Assembly: GCF_024586455.1 (NCBI RefSeq)
Contig: NW_026089623.1
Location: 9,582,204 to 9,646,203 of the forward strand
Source: Bactrocera neohumeralis
Lineage: Eukaryota; Arthropoda; Insecta; Diptera; Tephritidae
Length of the DNA: 64,000 nt
Direction of reading: 5' to 3'
Shown: positions 51,679 to 63,423 of the stretch, one piece after another
How positions within the stretch are numbered: the stretch's first letter is position 1
Layout of the letters: each line of letters starts with the position of its first letter
Notes under the pieces: generated by a model
What the model was told of the DNA's origin: nothing
Database searches by the model: none
What the model saw: the letters and a program-made list of their open reading frames with translations, nothing else
Made by a program: the position numbers and the translations under genes

Positions 51679-53181
51679 ATGGACGACCGAGAAATTGAGG
51701 CTTTATTGAATGATAGCGACTTGGACTTCTCTGGAGATAGCGATGATGAGTACCTACCATCAGATTTCATGGAAACGGACAGCGAAGAAGGTGCAGGTAT
51801 CATGGAAATGGGTGGCGAAGAGGGTGCAGATGTCATGGAAATGGATGGCGAAGATGCAGGTGTGGAACTGGTACAGAACGAGACGAATTCAGGAGAGGAA
51901 TCGCAGAATACACTGCGTTCAGCGTTGTGGCGCACTACTGAAATGACTCCTCGTGGGCCAGACATTTCAGATGATGTACTTGTTTCGGAGGGTACTTCAG
52001 ACATGAATATATTGTACTGCTTTTTTGAGTATCTGGGCGTAGAATTCTGGGAGTGAGTTGCAGAGTTGAGTTGTGCCTATATTCGGCACAAAAGCGGGAT
52101 TTAAAATCGTTGAACACGAACGCTATTAAAATGATTAAATTTGCAGGCGTGCACTTGATGATGGGCAACCTCAAATATCCTCAAGGTAAGCTTTACTGGA
52201 ATAGAGAGTTATGTGTGCCTATTATTGCGGATACAATGAACCGAGACAGATTTTTTGAGCTTCGAAATTATCTACACTTTGTAGATCTAAATAAGCCAAA
52301 TGCTGATGACAAACTATGGAAAATAAGACCACTAATATACCCCATTTTGAAGAGATGCCATAAGTTTTCACGGTTAAGCATATGTCCATAGACGGAAAAA
52401 TAATTCCATTTTCATGACGATGTGAATTTCGCCAATATGTGCCTTCTAAGCCAAATCCTCTTGGTCTTAAGAACTTTGTACTGGCTGCCCGAGATGGGCT
52501 GGTGTTGGATTTTGAGATTTATGTTGGCAAAAATACTCTTGGACTAGGAGCAGGCATGGTAGAAAAACACTGTCGCACAATTGTAAACAGCTGTGTCCTG
52601 TACACCGACAGGTTTTTTACTAGTCTAAAACTGGCCGAGCTTTTGCTACAAAAAAATAATGACATTTTTCTGACTGAGATAAATGGACAGTTAGAACTTT
52701 CAGTCATTTCCTTGACCTAATTGCCTTCAATTGTTGGATTATGTACAGGCGTTGCTGTGCTGAAGAAGACATGCAACGCAAGGACAAATTAGAACTACTC
52801 CCATACAGACTTAATCTGGCCAAAGCGATGATGAACTATGCAGGCGGAAGAGTTGAACTTCCTGGAACCACTTCTCGTGCCAGCACCAGTGCCTCTAAAA
52901 GATCCCGTTTGAATGTTACAGACAATGAATTAGACTATGATGATGAGCCTCCTGCAAAGAAACGCCGCCAGATTATCGCACAGCCACAAACCGAAACTAG
53001 ACTGGACAATGTTGGTCATCAGCCGAGATTCGTAGACAATAACTTCGCCTCAAAATGTCGTCATCCGAAGTGCTCTTCATGTTGCCGCACCATTTGTGTA
53101 AAATGTAATATCTACCTATGTATTTTAAAAAATAATTGTTTTGAAGACTATCACACCATGAAAAATCTCAACTCGAAATAA
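51679..53181 (+). pseudogene. piggyBac-like transposase, interrupted and internally deleted
   Basis: MDDREIEALLNDSDLDFSGD opens an acidic N-terminus (51679-52056). A frameshift follows, then KMIKFAGVHLMMGNLKYPQG and DRFFELRNYLHFVD (52053-52391). A short other-frame SIDGKIIPF (first catalytic Asp, about 52388) ends in a stop. 52439-52720 carries PSKPNPLGLKNFVLAARDGL and VLYTDRFFTSLKLAELL (second Asp). The following about 130 residues, including the third acidic position, are deleted near 52720-52740. The C-terminus MYRRCCAEEDMQRKDKLELL leads to the cysteine-rich zinc finger (CRHPKCSSCCRTICVKCNIY). The family call is firm; the enzyme is dead. Confidence 0.85.
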
Positions 53182-53356
53182 CCTAAGTGAGACCTGAAGT
53201 ACACATATGTGCAACCCATTTTTTCCATACTTACAAATAAAAATGTTTATATCTTTCAAAGCATGTGTTTTTTTTTATACCTCCACAACTACAAAAAACC
53301 AAAAAAATACATTAAAACCATGTTTAGATCATGCTCGGGTCTGAAGAGGGTATGCA

Positions 53357-53921
53357 TTATTACCGACACATATACAATTTTTAATTTTCAGTGTTTTTAT
53401 TATTTAAATAAAGTGGATTTCCATTTTAATTCATTAAAATAATAAACAAAGTCACTCTATGCGTAAAAATACATAAATTTTATAATAATTAGTGAAAATT
53501 GTACGGAAAAACTACGTTTTTACACCATTTCCAGGAGGCAGCCCTAGAGCCCCCGTGGTCCTAGGGGGGAAGGGTGCTATTGGGGAATGTTTAGTTTAGT
53601 ATCTCATTTTGAAGAGGTTTTGCGCAATTTGGGAGGGGGCTGGGGGCTTGCTACCCCCCTCATTTGAAAGGTAATGAATGGAGCTTTTGAATAATAGCAC
53701 CCTTCCCCCCCCTAGGACCACGGGGGGCTCTAGGGCAGCCTCCTGAAAATGGTGTAAAATCGCAGTTTTTCCATACAATTTTCACTAATTATTATAAAAT
53801 GTATCTATTTTTACGCATACGCGTTTATTATTTTTATTATTTCAATGAATTAAAGTGGAAATCCACTTTATTTAAATAATAAAAACACTGAAAATTAAAA
53901 ATTGTATATGTATCGGTAATA
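53357..53921. repeat. Foldback palindrome with ~225-bp arms
   Basis: Left arm 53357-53580 and right arm 53694-53921 are inverted copies; the spacer is 113 bp. The inner arm ends are GC-rich (CCTAGGACCACGGGGG). The spacer itself recurs inverted at about 54675-54770 (CTTTCAAATGAGGGGGGTAG). The outer continuation of the right arm pairs with 46718-46756, so this is one foldback interrupted by piggyBac. Confidence 0.85.
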
Positions 53922-53956
53922 CCAAGATAACCCAACCAACCATTTATACAAGACCC

Positions 53957-54132
53957 TGAAAAGTGGGCAATATATTACGTCCATATAACGAAAATTTTGA
54001 ATAAAAAATCGCGCGATTTTTTATTCCAAATTTTCATTATATTTTCAGTATAATATATTACATTGAAACAAGCGCCGCAGGCGAAAATTTGGAATAAAAA
54101 ATCGCGCGATTTTTTTTCGTTATATGGACGTA
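53957..54132. repeat. Hairpin cluster related to the 45.5-kb palindrome
   Basis: It starts with CTGAAAAGTGGGCAATAT as at 45477. 53991-54034 is the 44-nt palindrome with one mismatch, and 54085-54113 is a half palindrome. TACGTCCATATAACGAAAA at about 53976 and its complement at 54113-54132 form outer arms. Confidence 0.75.
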
Positions 54133-54670
54133 TTTTGTTAATACTTTCAACCTTCGATCCGAAACGAGTCCTATGTAAAGTAACCCAAATGTATATAAGA
54201 CCTACCATTTTGATTTCTTGGGTTATTACTGTCTTCCTTTTGTGCTTATTTTCTTCGTCGTTTGACAGTTCAAATTCAGTAATTTTGCTTACATTTAAAG
54301 GAACAGTATAACACGTAATTTAAAGCTGTTTTATTTATTAAATTGTACATAAAATTGCAACTTAAAATTCATAATTTATCATTAATTCAATTAAATATAT
54401 TTCAAAGAATGTATGTGTGTTAAATTGGTTAAATTTTTTGCAAGCAGTGCAACAAAAACTTCAAAAGAAGAGAGCCATTGTTTGAGCAAATGTGAAAATG
54501 TGCGTTTTTTGCTTGCTTATATCTAAAAAACCAATTAACATTTAACAATAAATTTACATTTGAACCAAAGTTTAATTCATTGGCTATCCGTGCTATATAA
54601 ATTTAAAAAAATTCGTGCATGCATTTAAGAGGAATAAGCAATGAAAATGAGATACTAAAGTAAACCCAAC
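54133..54670 (+). repeat. Long dispersed repeat, inverted partner of 41455-42030
   Basis: Matches the complement of 41455-42030 throughout, with small indels; frames inside (for example 54063-54311) are not considered genes. Confidence 0.78.
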
Positions 54671-55074
54671 CCGTGCTATTATTCAAAAGCTCCATTCATT
54701 ACCTTTCAAATGAGGGGGGTAGCAAGCCCCCATCCGCTTCCCCCTTTGCACAAAACCTCTTCAAAAAGGTATACTGGAACGAACATTCCCCCTCCTCTAT
54801 CCGTTGATACCCATTTTAACCCCGAAATCGGGTAATGCTATTCTAAAATTTACCCAGTGCTTGTTTACATTCATTTGGACAGTTTGGTTGCCTCTTTCCA
54901 TTCCTACTCAATAACAAGAAAGGAAAAGTATCTCTTACAATAATGAGCGGAGCGGTGCCAATTTGAAAATAAAATTGTATACTGCACCGTAGGGTATGAA
55001 TCTAGGGTCGGCTTTAGTATACCATCCCACGATTTCAGGGTTAAAAGTCATGATATAGCAAGAAAAAGGATAAT
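54671..55074. repeat. Mixed scraps of the foldback repeat families
   Basis: It contains the inverted spacer copy (54675-54770), TTTTAACCCCGAAATCGGGTAA near 54813, and CCATCCCACGATTTCAGGG at about 55022. No coding signal. Confidence 0.55.
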
Positions 55075-55495
55075 GATTTATGTATTTGGCGTATAAACCT
55101 ATTTTTTATTCGTTTGATAAATGTGTAGATATGGCAATACTTATTATTTGACAACACGGAACACTTATAGTTATTGTGCGTGTAGTAATATTTATGTAAA
55201 ATATAAAATGCTTATTTTAAGCAAATATCTAAAATATTAATAAAAAATAAATATGTAGAAATATTGTAGTGAATTGTAAGTGTACAAAAAGAGCATAATA
55301 CGGAAGAAAAACTAACCATAAGTCGAGAAATTGCAAAATTAAATTTGCAAAATTTTCAACTTTAAATGCAAATATCTCGAAAACTATAAGTTTGCGGCGG
55401 CAATAATTATATATATTCTTAATCTGGAGCATCAGCACTATCAAACCATACCACTTTTAACCCTGATATCGTGGGATGGTATACTAAAGTTTCCC
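55075..55495 (+). repeat. Direct copy of the 40855-41215 repeat
   Basis: Shares GGAACACTTAT(T/A)GTTATTGTGCG, AAATAAATATGTAGAAATATTG and CTTAATCTGGAGCATCAGC with 40855-41215, and ends GTATACTAAAGTTTCCCC. Confidence 0.75.
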
Positions 55496-56802
55496 CAAAT
55501 TTTCCACTATACCACTAATTATTATTGTTATCAGATATTTCACAAGACACATTCACTTTGTTCTCTATTATTGATTTTTAGTTTAGTTAGTAGTTTATAA
55601 ATCCTTAAGAATTCCGTTTAAAAAATATTAATTCACTCTTTAAACAATTTTATTTACTTCTGATATGGTACAAAGACAGAATATGATTTATTTAATATTA
55701 TATCTTAACCGAAATTGTAATATATACCGCACATTTCACATTGAATCGACTTCCATAAACGCACATCTATTTATTACTGACATAACGTTCCTCGGTACGT
55801 AGTGAAAGTCTCTGTTTAAACGCAGCAACTTTTGTTTTGTTAAGTTTTACTCAAGCGCTGAACACATAGAGAGCGACAGACTGCAAACTACATCTGTCAA
55901 ATAATAAAATACACACGTTCTTAAAGGCAGTGTTATTTTGTCAGCTGCACGACTACACGACTGCAGGCCGACAGTTGTCGTTCTCGCTAACTTCAATATC
56001 CTCCTATTTTTGCCAACGACAGTAGGACGACAGTAGAGTCGACAGTAGAATGGAAGATAGAAAGAGGAGGTAGAGTGGTGATGCCACTAATATGTAAAAT
56101 GTAAAATTATTCACAGCTCTAACAAACTTGACGTTATTTTACAAATAAAAGCATAAAATAGCTATATTATAGCCCTATTATATCATTTGTAATAACAATT
56201 GATAATTTAAAGCAAAAATTTACCTATTTACTTATTTTTTGCATAAAAAATTTCATTTTTACAAAATATTAAAATTTCATTGAAGTGAAAGGAATTAGTA
56301 TGGCCACAACGAAATTGTGTACATACAAAATGGACAACTGCGTTGTTTTGTGTACATGCCGGCCATTGTGCTGTTGTTGCTTCTCAAAATGTACATGTAG
56401 TAATATGAACAACGACGTTTTCAGTTCACTGTCGTGCTGCTGCAGTTTGTCGCGCTCTATGTGTTCACCACTTCATTTGACTCAATTCTTAACGGGGCAT
56501 CTCGACAGGATAGAATTTATAAAATACTAGCGCGCTATTACATGAAGCAACTTCTGTTGCTAATTCTCGGGCGATTCATGTGCGAGCAGCATGTGTTGCG
56601 CAACTCTGTTCGAGTTTTTTTCTCATTCCCTTTCACTTTACTTTAACCCATTGTCGTTTCTTTTTCCTTATAGGTATTTGGGCCACTCTATCACATATAT
56701 TAATCAGCTCTGTCAATTAAGAAATACATTTATTTATTAAAACAAACATATATCACCGTTTTACTATCGTCTGAATCAAATTGTATGGCTTCCTCCATAC
56801 AT
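55496..56802. other. No recognised gene
   Basis: AT-rich with a balanced stretch at about 55890-56060 and 56310-56640. A cysteine-rich frame at 56285-56530 arises from repeated TGT/TGC and has no recognisable domain. Confidence 0.5.
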
Positions 56803-57245
56803 TTCACAATATCTTTAATTAATTAGATTTTATCGTCATATTCCATTTTCTAAAATATTTATATTATATTATGTAAATATGTATACATATTTGCAAATTA
56901 CTTACCAAAAGATGAAATTAAATTTTTTAAAAATATTCAAAAAAAGATTCGCAAATGCAACTATGTACTACGAAAGAAAGAACACGAATGCCGAAAAACG
57001 TCGCAGCGAACTGTTACGAATAAGAACACAAAGCGAGTTGCTGAACACTGGAAACTCGGCGCGATTCCCCTCTCCTCGTCGCCCCCTCGCCTATAAACCA
57101 AGAGTTGCCGCAACAAGAGTTGCCGCAACAAAAGTTGCCTCGTGTAATAGCGCTGCTACCTGCATGCCGTGTCTATTGCCTGTGGAGACTCCACATTGCT
57201 CATAGCTTACTAGATATAGAATACTGACTAGTTTGCCATATATCG
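56803..57245 (+). repeat. Dispersed repeat, copy 1 (copy 2 at 63424)
   Basis: Over 440 bp almost identical to 63424-63869. It differs by a 15-bp tandem duplication (AGAGTTGCCGCAACA twice at about 57103-57132, once in copy 2) and small indels. Both copies run into the same miniature element. An open frame here (NAEKRRSELLRIRTQSELL) is shared by both copies but unrecognised. Confidence 0.85.
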
Positions 57246-57248
57246 TAA

Positions 57249-57726
57249 TACCATGTTCAGACCGACACTTAATCACATGATTTCGGCTGTTGAATGGATT
57301 ATTCCACTAATCTTAAAAATTTATCAAGATTTCGTCATACAAAAATGACAGTTCCAAATCACTTCATTGAAATGATTTGAAACTGATTCACGCTAAATCT
57401 CTCTGTGTGACTCTGATTTTGCGCAATCTACTTGTCAGCACTGGAAATCTGTTACTTTATCACAGCTGATTTAGGCACTACAAAGGGAAAAAAATGTAAA
57501 CAAACAAATTTTTTAAAGCAATGAATTTAATTTCATCAGAAAATCGACTCAACAAATGAAAAAATGCATCCATTATTTCTATTATATGGAAAATATTTAA
57601 AAAAGCCGTTTTTTTATTTCAAAATATTATGAAATCTTTTCTTTTGATAAATATCATTCCTTGAATGACATTTTTTTTATTATTTTAATTGGCATATAAT
57701 AATTTATTTTTGGTCTGAACATGGTA
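57249..57726. mobile_element. 478-bp MITE with TAA target duplication
   Basis: The ends TACCATGTTCAGACC and complement are flanked by TAA (57246-57248, 57727-57729), a PIF/Harbinger-type target. There is no coding capacity. A second copy starts at 63873 and leaves the window. Confidence 0.8.
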
Positions 57727-57729
57727 TAA

Positions 57730-58245
57730 GCTATAGCTGTCACTTCAGCAGTTTGACAAATTTCTATGAAAATTTCGAAGAGGCAACATATCCCATTTGC
57801 ACATATGCCGACGGCATTTTCATTTCGGTAATATGAAATTTAGTAAAGCGAGTGTTAAGACGGTTGTGTTATATTATAGAAATAAAATACATTTTTAAAA
57901 TAACATTTTTCCAAAAATTAATATTTAGTTTAATATTATTAATTTACAGAAAAATTATGCAAAATGGGCTGGGAATGAGCGAAGTTTTAAATTTAATGAA
58001 CTTATACATGCATAAATCAAAATATCATTCCTCATTTTTAATTTATTATTTTAATTGTCATATAAAATTTATACCAATTATTATATAGTAGTCTAAAAAT
58101 ATGACTTCTTATTTTTCCCAGAAATACATTTGTGAAAAAAGCATCTTTATCCTTTTTTTATTTTCCACATGAAAGATTTAAGGAGTTCAAGAGCTCAAAA
58201 CATGCGCTACATCAGCTACCTACTCTACGGCATTTCGCTACATCA
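57730..58245. other. AT-rich spacer, nothing recognised
   Basis: AT-rich sequence without element termini or plausible coding frames. Confidence 0.5.
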
Positions 58246-58253
58246 GGTCGAAC

Positions 58254-58922
58254 CAGTGGCGTAGCTAGCTGGGGCGAAGGGGGCCGTCGCCCCGGGCGCA
58301 ACGTCTTGGGGGCGGCAAAACGATTTTCGCTGTTTTTTAATATTCAGAAAAATACTTCAACAAATTTTTTTACAAAATTTATTATAAAAGATAAAGAGTT
58401 GTGCACTCACAATATAATAATCTGAATAACAATGAAAAATATTAATTTTTACTCGGATACTCTTCAGTCTTTGAATTTGTCTTTTATCTTTTGGCTTATA
58501 TCTTTCTTAAAAATAGTGAAAGAACTTAAAGATGCACTTTTCTAGCTTTGTCTAGCGACGTGTCACTCTCACAGTTATCCTATGTCTTGAATGTAACAAA
58601 TACTTTTATTTCTCCAAATTTTCAAAAATGGTATTTAAAAACTCCAATTCGGGCAAAAATTCCTGCAAATTGTTTCAAAAGTGTACAAGATATAGGGCGA
58701 AAATGGGTTTTTTTCTATGGCTTTTAATAAGATGTCTTGTAAATTTACTATCAATTTCCTTAAAAACCGTATTGTGAGAATTTTGGAACTTCAGAATTTG
58801 CGTGGCTTCTAGTTCCTAAATTTTATATACTTAATATCGAAGACCATGAAAATTGTAGGTAGGTAGATAAAGGGGGCCGGCAGAACATCCTTGACCCCGG
58901 GCACCCGAAGTTAAAGCCACTG
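58254..58922. mobile_element. 669-bp non-autonomous hAT-like element
   Basis: It begins CAGTGGCGTAGC and ends with GCCACTG, hAT-type CAG-initial termini. It is flanked by 8-bp duplications GGTCGAAC (58246-58253) and GCTCGAAC (58923-58930), one mismatch apart. The subterminal regions are GC-rich (GGGGGCCG near both ends) around an AT-rich interior without coding capacity. Confidence 0.78.
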
Positions 58923-58930
58923 GCTCGAAC

Positions 58931-59865
58931 TTACCTACCCTACGCCTTTGCGCAAATGATTATAGTATGCTTGCAAATGCCCAATACGTTTGACAGTTAG
59001 TAACTTATGAAAAAATCATAATTACCAATTAAATTAAAAATATATGTTGACTTTGTTTCATAATATTTACGAAATTTATGTAAAATTGATTTATTTTTAA
59101 CCTTTTCGTGTTTGGGTTGCTACAAAATATATAAAACCGACAATCGATTAATATCAATGATGATCTCTATTCAGTATATTCAAAATGGCAGACAAGAGTT
59201 CTATTTAGTTTTGTGACCTGCCAACTATCAGGTCTCAAATTTGAGGCAATTTTTGAGGCTAGCGCTAGAGACAGTTTAGTGGATAGTAACTAGTCACAAA
59301 TTGAGACTTTACCTCAAAATGTCTCAAATAGAGACTAGAGACGGGTTACAGAATCCCGGTATCCATTTTTATTAAAATTTCGAAGAGCTCAAGAAAAAAA
59401 TTCCTTATTATTAAAGAAAATAAACTTTGAGTGTATAGTATGCATGTGTGTGTGTAGTAAAATAAATATTTTCATTGAGATTTAAGGAATGTTGTTGATG
59501 ATTGACAAGTTTTATGCAACTATATATACTTCATAATAATAATTTTAACTCATTTAAGATGAATTTAGCGATTATTTTAAATTTCCTTCAAGAGACAATT
59601 GTTGATTTCAAGTTTCTTAGCAGAAACAGCGAATGTCATATTCGTATTTTATTAAAAAACTTATTAAAAATTGGTACTAGATTTCTTCAGAGCTGCATAT
59701 TAGCATAAGAAAATTTACCGCAGGAAATTTTCTTGACAATTTCTTAAGCGTTTTTTTATATGAAGTTTTTACATTTCTTGAGAGCTGAAAACTACCCTTC
59801 AAAACCTCAAGGCATGCGCTACATTTGCTCCAATCTACCTACCCGACGCCTTTTCGCAAATTATT
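58931..59865. other. AT-rich region, nothing coding
   Basis: The flank of the hAT element (CATGCGCTACAT, CTACCTACCC, CGCCTTT(T/G)CGCAAAT) recurs at 59813-59862, showing that the hAT inserted into a dispersed repeat. A GAGACT/AGTCTC-rich patch lies at about 59230-59345. Confidence 0.5.
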
Positions 59866-60350
59866 AGGGGTATTCTCTTGCTCTTGCAAGATTGCAGATT
59901 GCAAAAATCCCATACCGAAATAAACAAAGGCACGAGAGCACCCATTGCAGAATCTGGTGATATATGAACGGCTGATTCGGTCAATTTATTGTAAATGACT
60001 ATTGTGCATGGCTATTGTGAATTGGCGCACATTCTGTATTCATTCTTAACAAAAAAACTATAACAAATCTTTATAATTTAAATAGAAATTATAAAATCTA
60101 TTTAAAATTTACCTTCCTCAACAATTTAACATCAAAATATGAATTTAAGTAAAATGACAGCTAAAACAGGGTTGCAATTATATTTTTGCGTGACATTGCA
60201 CGTAAATATACATAGGTTTTGGTCTGACATATTTTACAGCCATTGCAAATAATTCTCTGCGTGCGTTTGTTGTTGTGCCGGTGCACCACGAGGAAATATA
60301 TGCAATTCTTGCACCGTGCAAGGGTTTTGCAAGAGCAAGAGAATACCCCT
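59866..60350. mobile_element. 485-bp MITE with ATT target duplication
   Basis: Perfect 24-bp TIRs AGGGGTATTCTCTTGCTCTT(GCAA) at 59866 and complement ending 60350; ATT on both sides (59863-59865, 60351-60353). No coding capacity. The 3-bp duplication suggests PIF/Harbinger. Confidence 0.8.
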
Positions 60351-61228
60351 ATTATGTTATCATACAAATACCCACATACAGATTTAGCAACGGCAATGGA
60401 AATAAATTTGACAGTTAGTATGCCATAAACTTTAGCCTGTCGAGATGCTCCGTAAGGTCCAGGCTGGCAGGCTTTACTTGGTATCGTTGACTTTTCGTAC
60501 TTTAAATGCTTGTATGACCAAATAAACGCTTTGAGCGCTGTCAGAGCTCAAAGCACGGTTGCCACTTACTTAATATCTTGCGGATCAAAACGCCAAACAA
60601 AACAGTAATAGTTTAAGTATTTTTTTAAATTTAATTGAACTACTTTTTAGCAAATAAATGGTTATGTGATAAAATGTTGTGTGCCATTATAGAAAGAAAA
60701 AAGTACCGACTGGCAACTATAGTTATAAAATCTATTTTCAAAAGCGCTGGCAAATAGAACATAGAGCTATTTGAAACTTTAAGCGCTTGAAGCAAGAGTA
60801 CATTTGGTCTCGTTTCATATGCTAAAGTATAGTTCTATTCAGTTTTGGTAGTTCCCACAGCAAAGCAATTAAAGCCAGCCAGCCTTGGGCCAGGCCCTTT
60901 AACATCTTTCTACGACCTTGGTTGTGTCAGAGAATGGAAAGGTTCGTAGAGAAGGTTCACGGTGCGATGTTAGGTAAATATGTATGTTTATGTATGAGCT
61001 TGTATACATATCGACGAAGAATTTTGCGAACCGCGGGAAAATATTTAAGAATTGAATATATTTTAAATCGACAAAAGCTTTTGCAAGTTTGCGGGGTTGT
61101 CAGTTTTCCTTTTAGAGGAACATCGGACAGTTGTTCAATTTATTATTTTTAGCTTATGCCTTCGTCGCGAAAAGAGGCAAATGCATGTTCGAGGAGACAA
61201 TGATGTTTGCTTTTATGAATGAAGCGAG
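60351..61228. other. No recognised gene
   Basis: Mixed AT-rich sequence; a short frame at 60922-61152 shows no domain. Confidence 0.5.
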
Positions 61229-63423
61229 TTCTTCTTCTTCTTAATTGGCGTAGACACCGCTTATGCGATTATAGCCGAGTTAACAACAGCGCGACAGTCG
61301 TTTCTTCTTTTCGCTACGTGGCGCCAATTGGATATTCCAAGCGTAGCCAGGTCCTTCTCCACCTCGTCCTTCTAACGGAGTGGAGGTCTTCATCTTCCTC
61401 AGCTTCCCCCGGCGGGTACAGCGTCGAATACTTTCAGAGCTGGAGTGTTTCCGTCCATTCGGACAACATGACCTAGCCAGCGTAGCCGCTGTCTTTTAAT
61501 TCGTTGAACTATGTCAATGTCGTCGTATATCTCGTACAGCTCATCGTTCCATCGAATGCGATATTCGCCGTGGCCAACGCGCAAAGGACCATAAATCTTT
61601 CGCAGAACTTTTCTCTCGCAAACACGCAACGTCGACACATCAGTTATTGACATCGCCCAAGCCTCTGCACCATATAGCATAATTATGATTGACTTAAAGA
61701 GTTTGGTTTTTGTTTGTCGAGAGAGGACTTTGCTTCTCAATTACCTACTCAGTCCGAAAGAGCACCTGTTGGCAAGAGTTATCCTGCGTTGAATTTCTAG
61801 GCTGACATTGGTGGTGGTGTTTACGCTGGTTCAAAGATAGACGAAATTATCTACGACTTCACAGTTATGACTGTCAACAGTGACGTGAGTGCCAAGTCGC
61901 GAGTGCGACGACTGTTTGTTTGATGACAGGAGATATTTCGTCTTGCCCTCGTTCACTACCAGACCCATTTGTTTTGCTTCCTTGTCCAGTCTGGAGAAAG
62001 CAGAACTAACGGCGCGGGTGTTAAGGCCGATGATATCAATATCATCGGCATACGCCAGCAGCTGTACACTCTTATAAAAGATGGTACCTTCTCTATTAAG
62101 TTCTGTAGCTCGAACTATTTTCTCCAGAAGCAGGTTGAAAAAGTCACACGATAGGGAATCGCCTTGTCTGAAACCTCGTTTGGTATCGAACGGTTCGGAG
62201 AGGTCCTTCCCGATTCGGACGGCGCTTTTGGTGTTGCTCAACGTCAGCTTACACAGCCGTATTAGTTTTGCGGGGATACCAAGTTCAGACGTCGCGGCAT
62301 AAAGGCAGCTCCTTTTCGTGTTGTCGAAAGCAGCTTTGAAATCGACGAAGAGGTGGTGTGTGTCGGTTCTTCTTTCACGGGTCTTTTCCAAGATTTGGCG
62401 CATGGTGAATATCTGGTCGGTTGTTGAATTTCCAGGTCTGAAGCCACACTTATAAGGTCCAATCAGTTTGTTGACAGTGGTATTTAATCTTTCACACAAT
62501 ACGCTCGATAGAACCTTAAACGCGATGTTGAGGAGGCTAATCCCACGGTAGTTGGCGCAGATTGTGGGGTCACCTTTCCTATGGATTTGGCATAGCACAC
62601 TTAAATTCCAATCGTTGGGCATGCTTTCGGCCGACCATATTTTACAAAGAAGCTGATACATGCTCCTTATCAGTTCTTCGCCGCCGTGGTTGAATAGCTC
62701 GGCCGGTAATCCGTCGGCCCCTGCCGCTTTGTTGTTCTTCAGGCGGGCAATTGCTATTCGAACTTCTTCATGGTCGGGTAATGGAACGTCTGCTCCATCG
62801 TCATCGATTGGGGAATCGGGTTCGCCTTCTCCTGGTGTTGTGCGTTCACTCCCATTCAGCAGGCTGGAGACGTGTTCCCTCCATTATTTAAGTATGCTCT
62901 GGGCATCAGTGACTAGATCACCTTTGGGGGTTCTACAAGAGTATGCTCCGGTCTTGAAACCTTCTGTAAGCCGCCGCATTTTTTCGTAGAATTTTCGAGC
63001 ATTACCCCTGTCGGCCAGCTTATCAAGCTCTTCGTACTCACGCATTTCGGCCTCTTTCTTCTTCTGTCTGAAAAGGCGTCTCGCTTCCCTCTTCAACTCT
63101 CGGTATCTATCCCATCCCGCACGTGTAGTGGTCGATCGTAACGTTGCGAGGTAGGCAGTCTGTTTTCTCTCCGCTGCGACACGGCACTCTTCGTCGTACC
63201 AGCTGTTCTTTTGCACTTTCCGAAAACCAATGGTTTCGGTTGCAGCTGTACGTAAGGAGTTTGAAATGCCGTCCCACAGTTTCCTTATACCGAGTTGTTG
63301 ACGAGTGCTTTCAGAGAGTAGGAGTGCAAGCCGAGTAGAAAATCGTTCGGCTGTCTGTTATGATTGCAGCTTCTCGACGTCGAACTTTCTTTGTGTTTGG
63401 TGGCGTGCGTTTTTTGCTGCATA
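61229..63423 (-). mobile_element. RTE-clade LINE, 5'-truncated, best-preserved RT
   Basis: On the minus strand this begins at 63423 within the linker after the endonuclease and ends at the family 3' terminus TACGCCAATTAAGAAGAAGAAG (61229-61250), with an (AAG)n tail. It inserted into the dispersed repeat whose other copy is at 56803. About 2.2 kb is present; the endonuclease is absent, which is typical 5' truncation. Confidence 0.85.
61399..63216 (-). pseudogene. RTE reverse transcriptase and C-terminal region, one frame with few stops
   Basis: One minus frame from 63216 to 61399 holds a basic linker (YRELKREARRLFRQKKKEAE), ARLKNNKAAGADGLPAELF, QIHRKGDPTICANYRGISLL, FVDFKAAFDNTKRSCLY, RGFRQGDSLSCDFFNLLLEK, and the intact catalytic LLAYADDIDIIGLNTRAV. 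KTKYLLSSNKQSS, RVCERKVLRKIYGPLRVGHG and RLRWLGHVVRMD complete the C-terminal region. Nonsense codons are at about 62884, 61831 and 61741; a fourth at 61396 ends the frame. Unlike the copies at 17-19 kb and 29 kb, the YADD motif is preserved. Confidence 0.87.

Larger units (their letters stand above)
46757..53357 (+). mobile_element. piggyBac-like element, split by the CACTA-like insertion
   Basis: The flanks of the CACTA insertion, GTATCCTCTTCAGACCC (to 46786) and GGGTACACATATGTGCAC (from 51256), have inverted counterparts near 53337-53355 (GGGTCTGAAGAGGGTATGC) and 53197-53216. This brackets a piggyBac transposase gene at 51679-53181. No clear TTAA duplication was found, so the outer limits are approximate. 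Confidence 0.6.

Noticed and set aside
54063..54311. 82-aa frame continuing from the hairpin repeat
   Set aside because: Runs through palindromic repeat and AT-rich dispersed repeat; its mirror at 41842-42084 is the inverted copy.
56285..56530. Cysteine-rich 81-aa frame, toxin-like at first glance
   Set aside because: Cysteines come from repeated TGT/TGC words; no signal peptide or spaced cysteine pattern.
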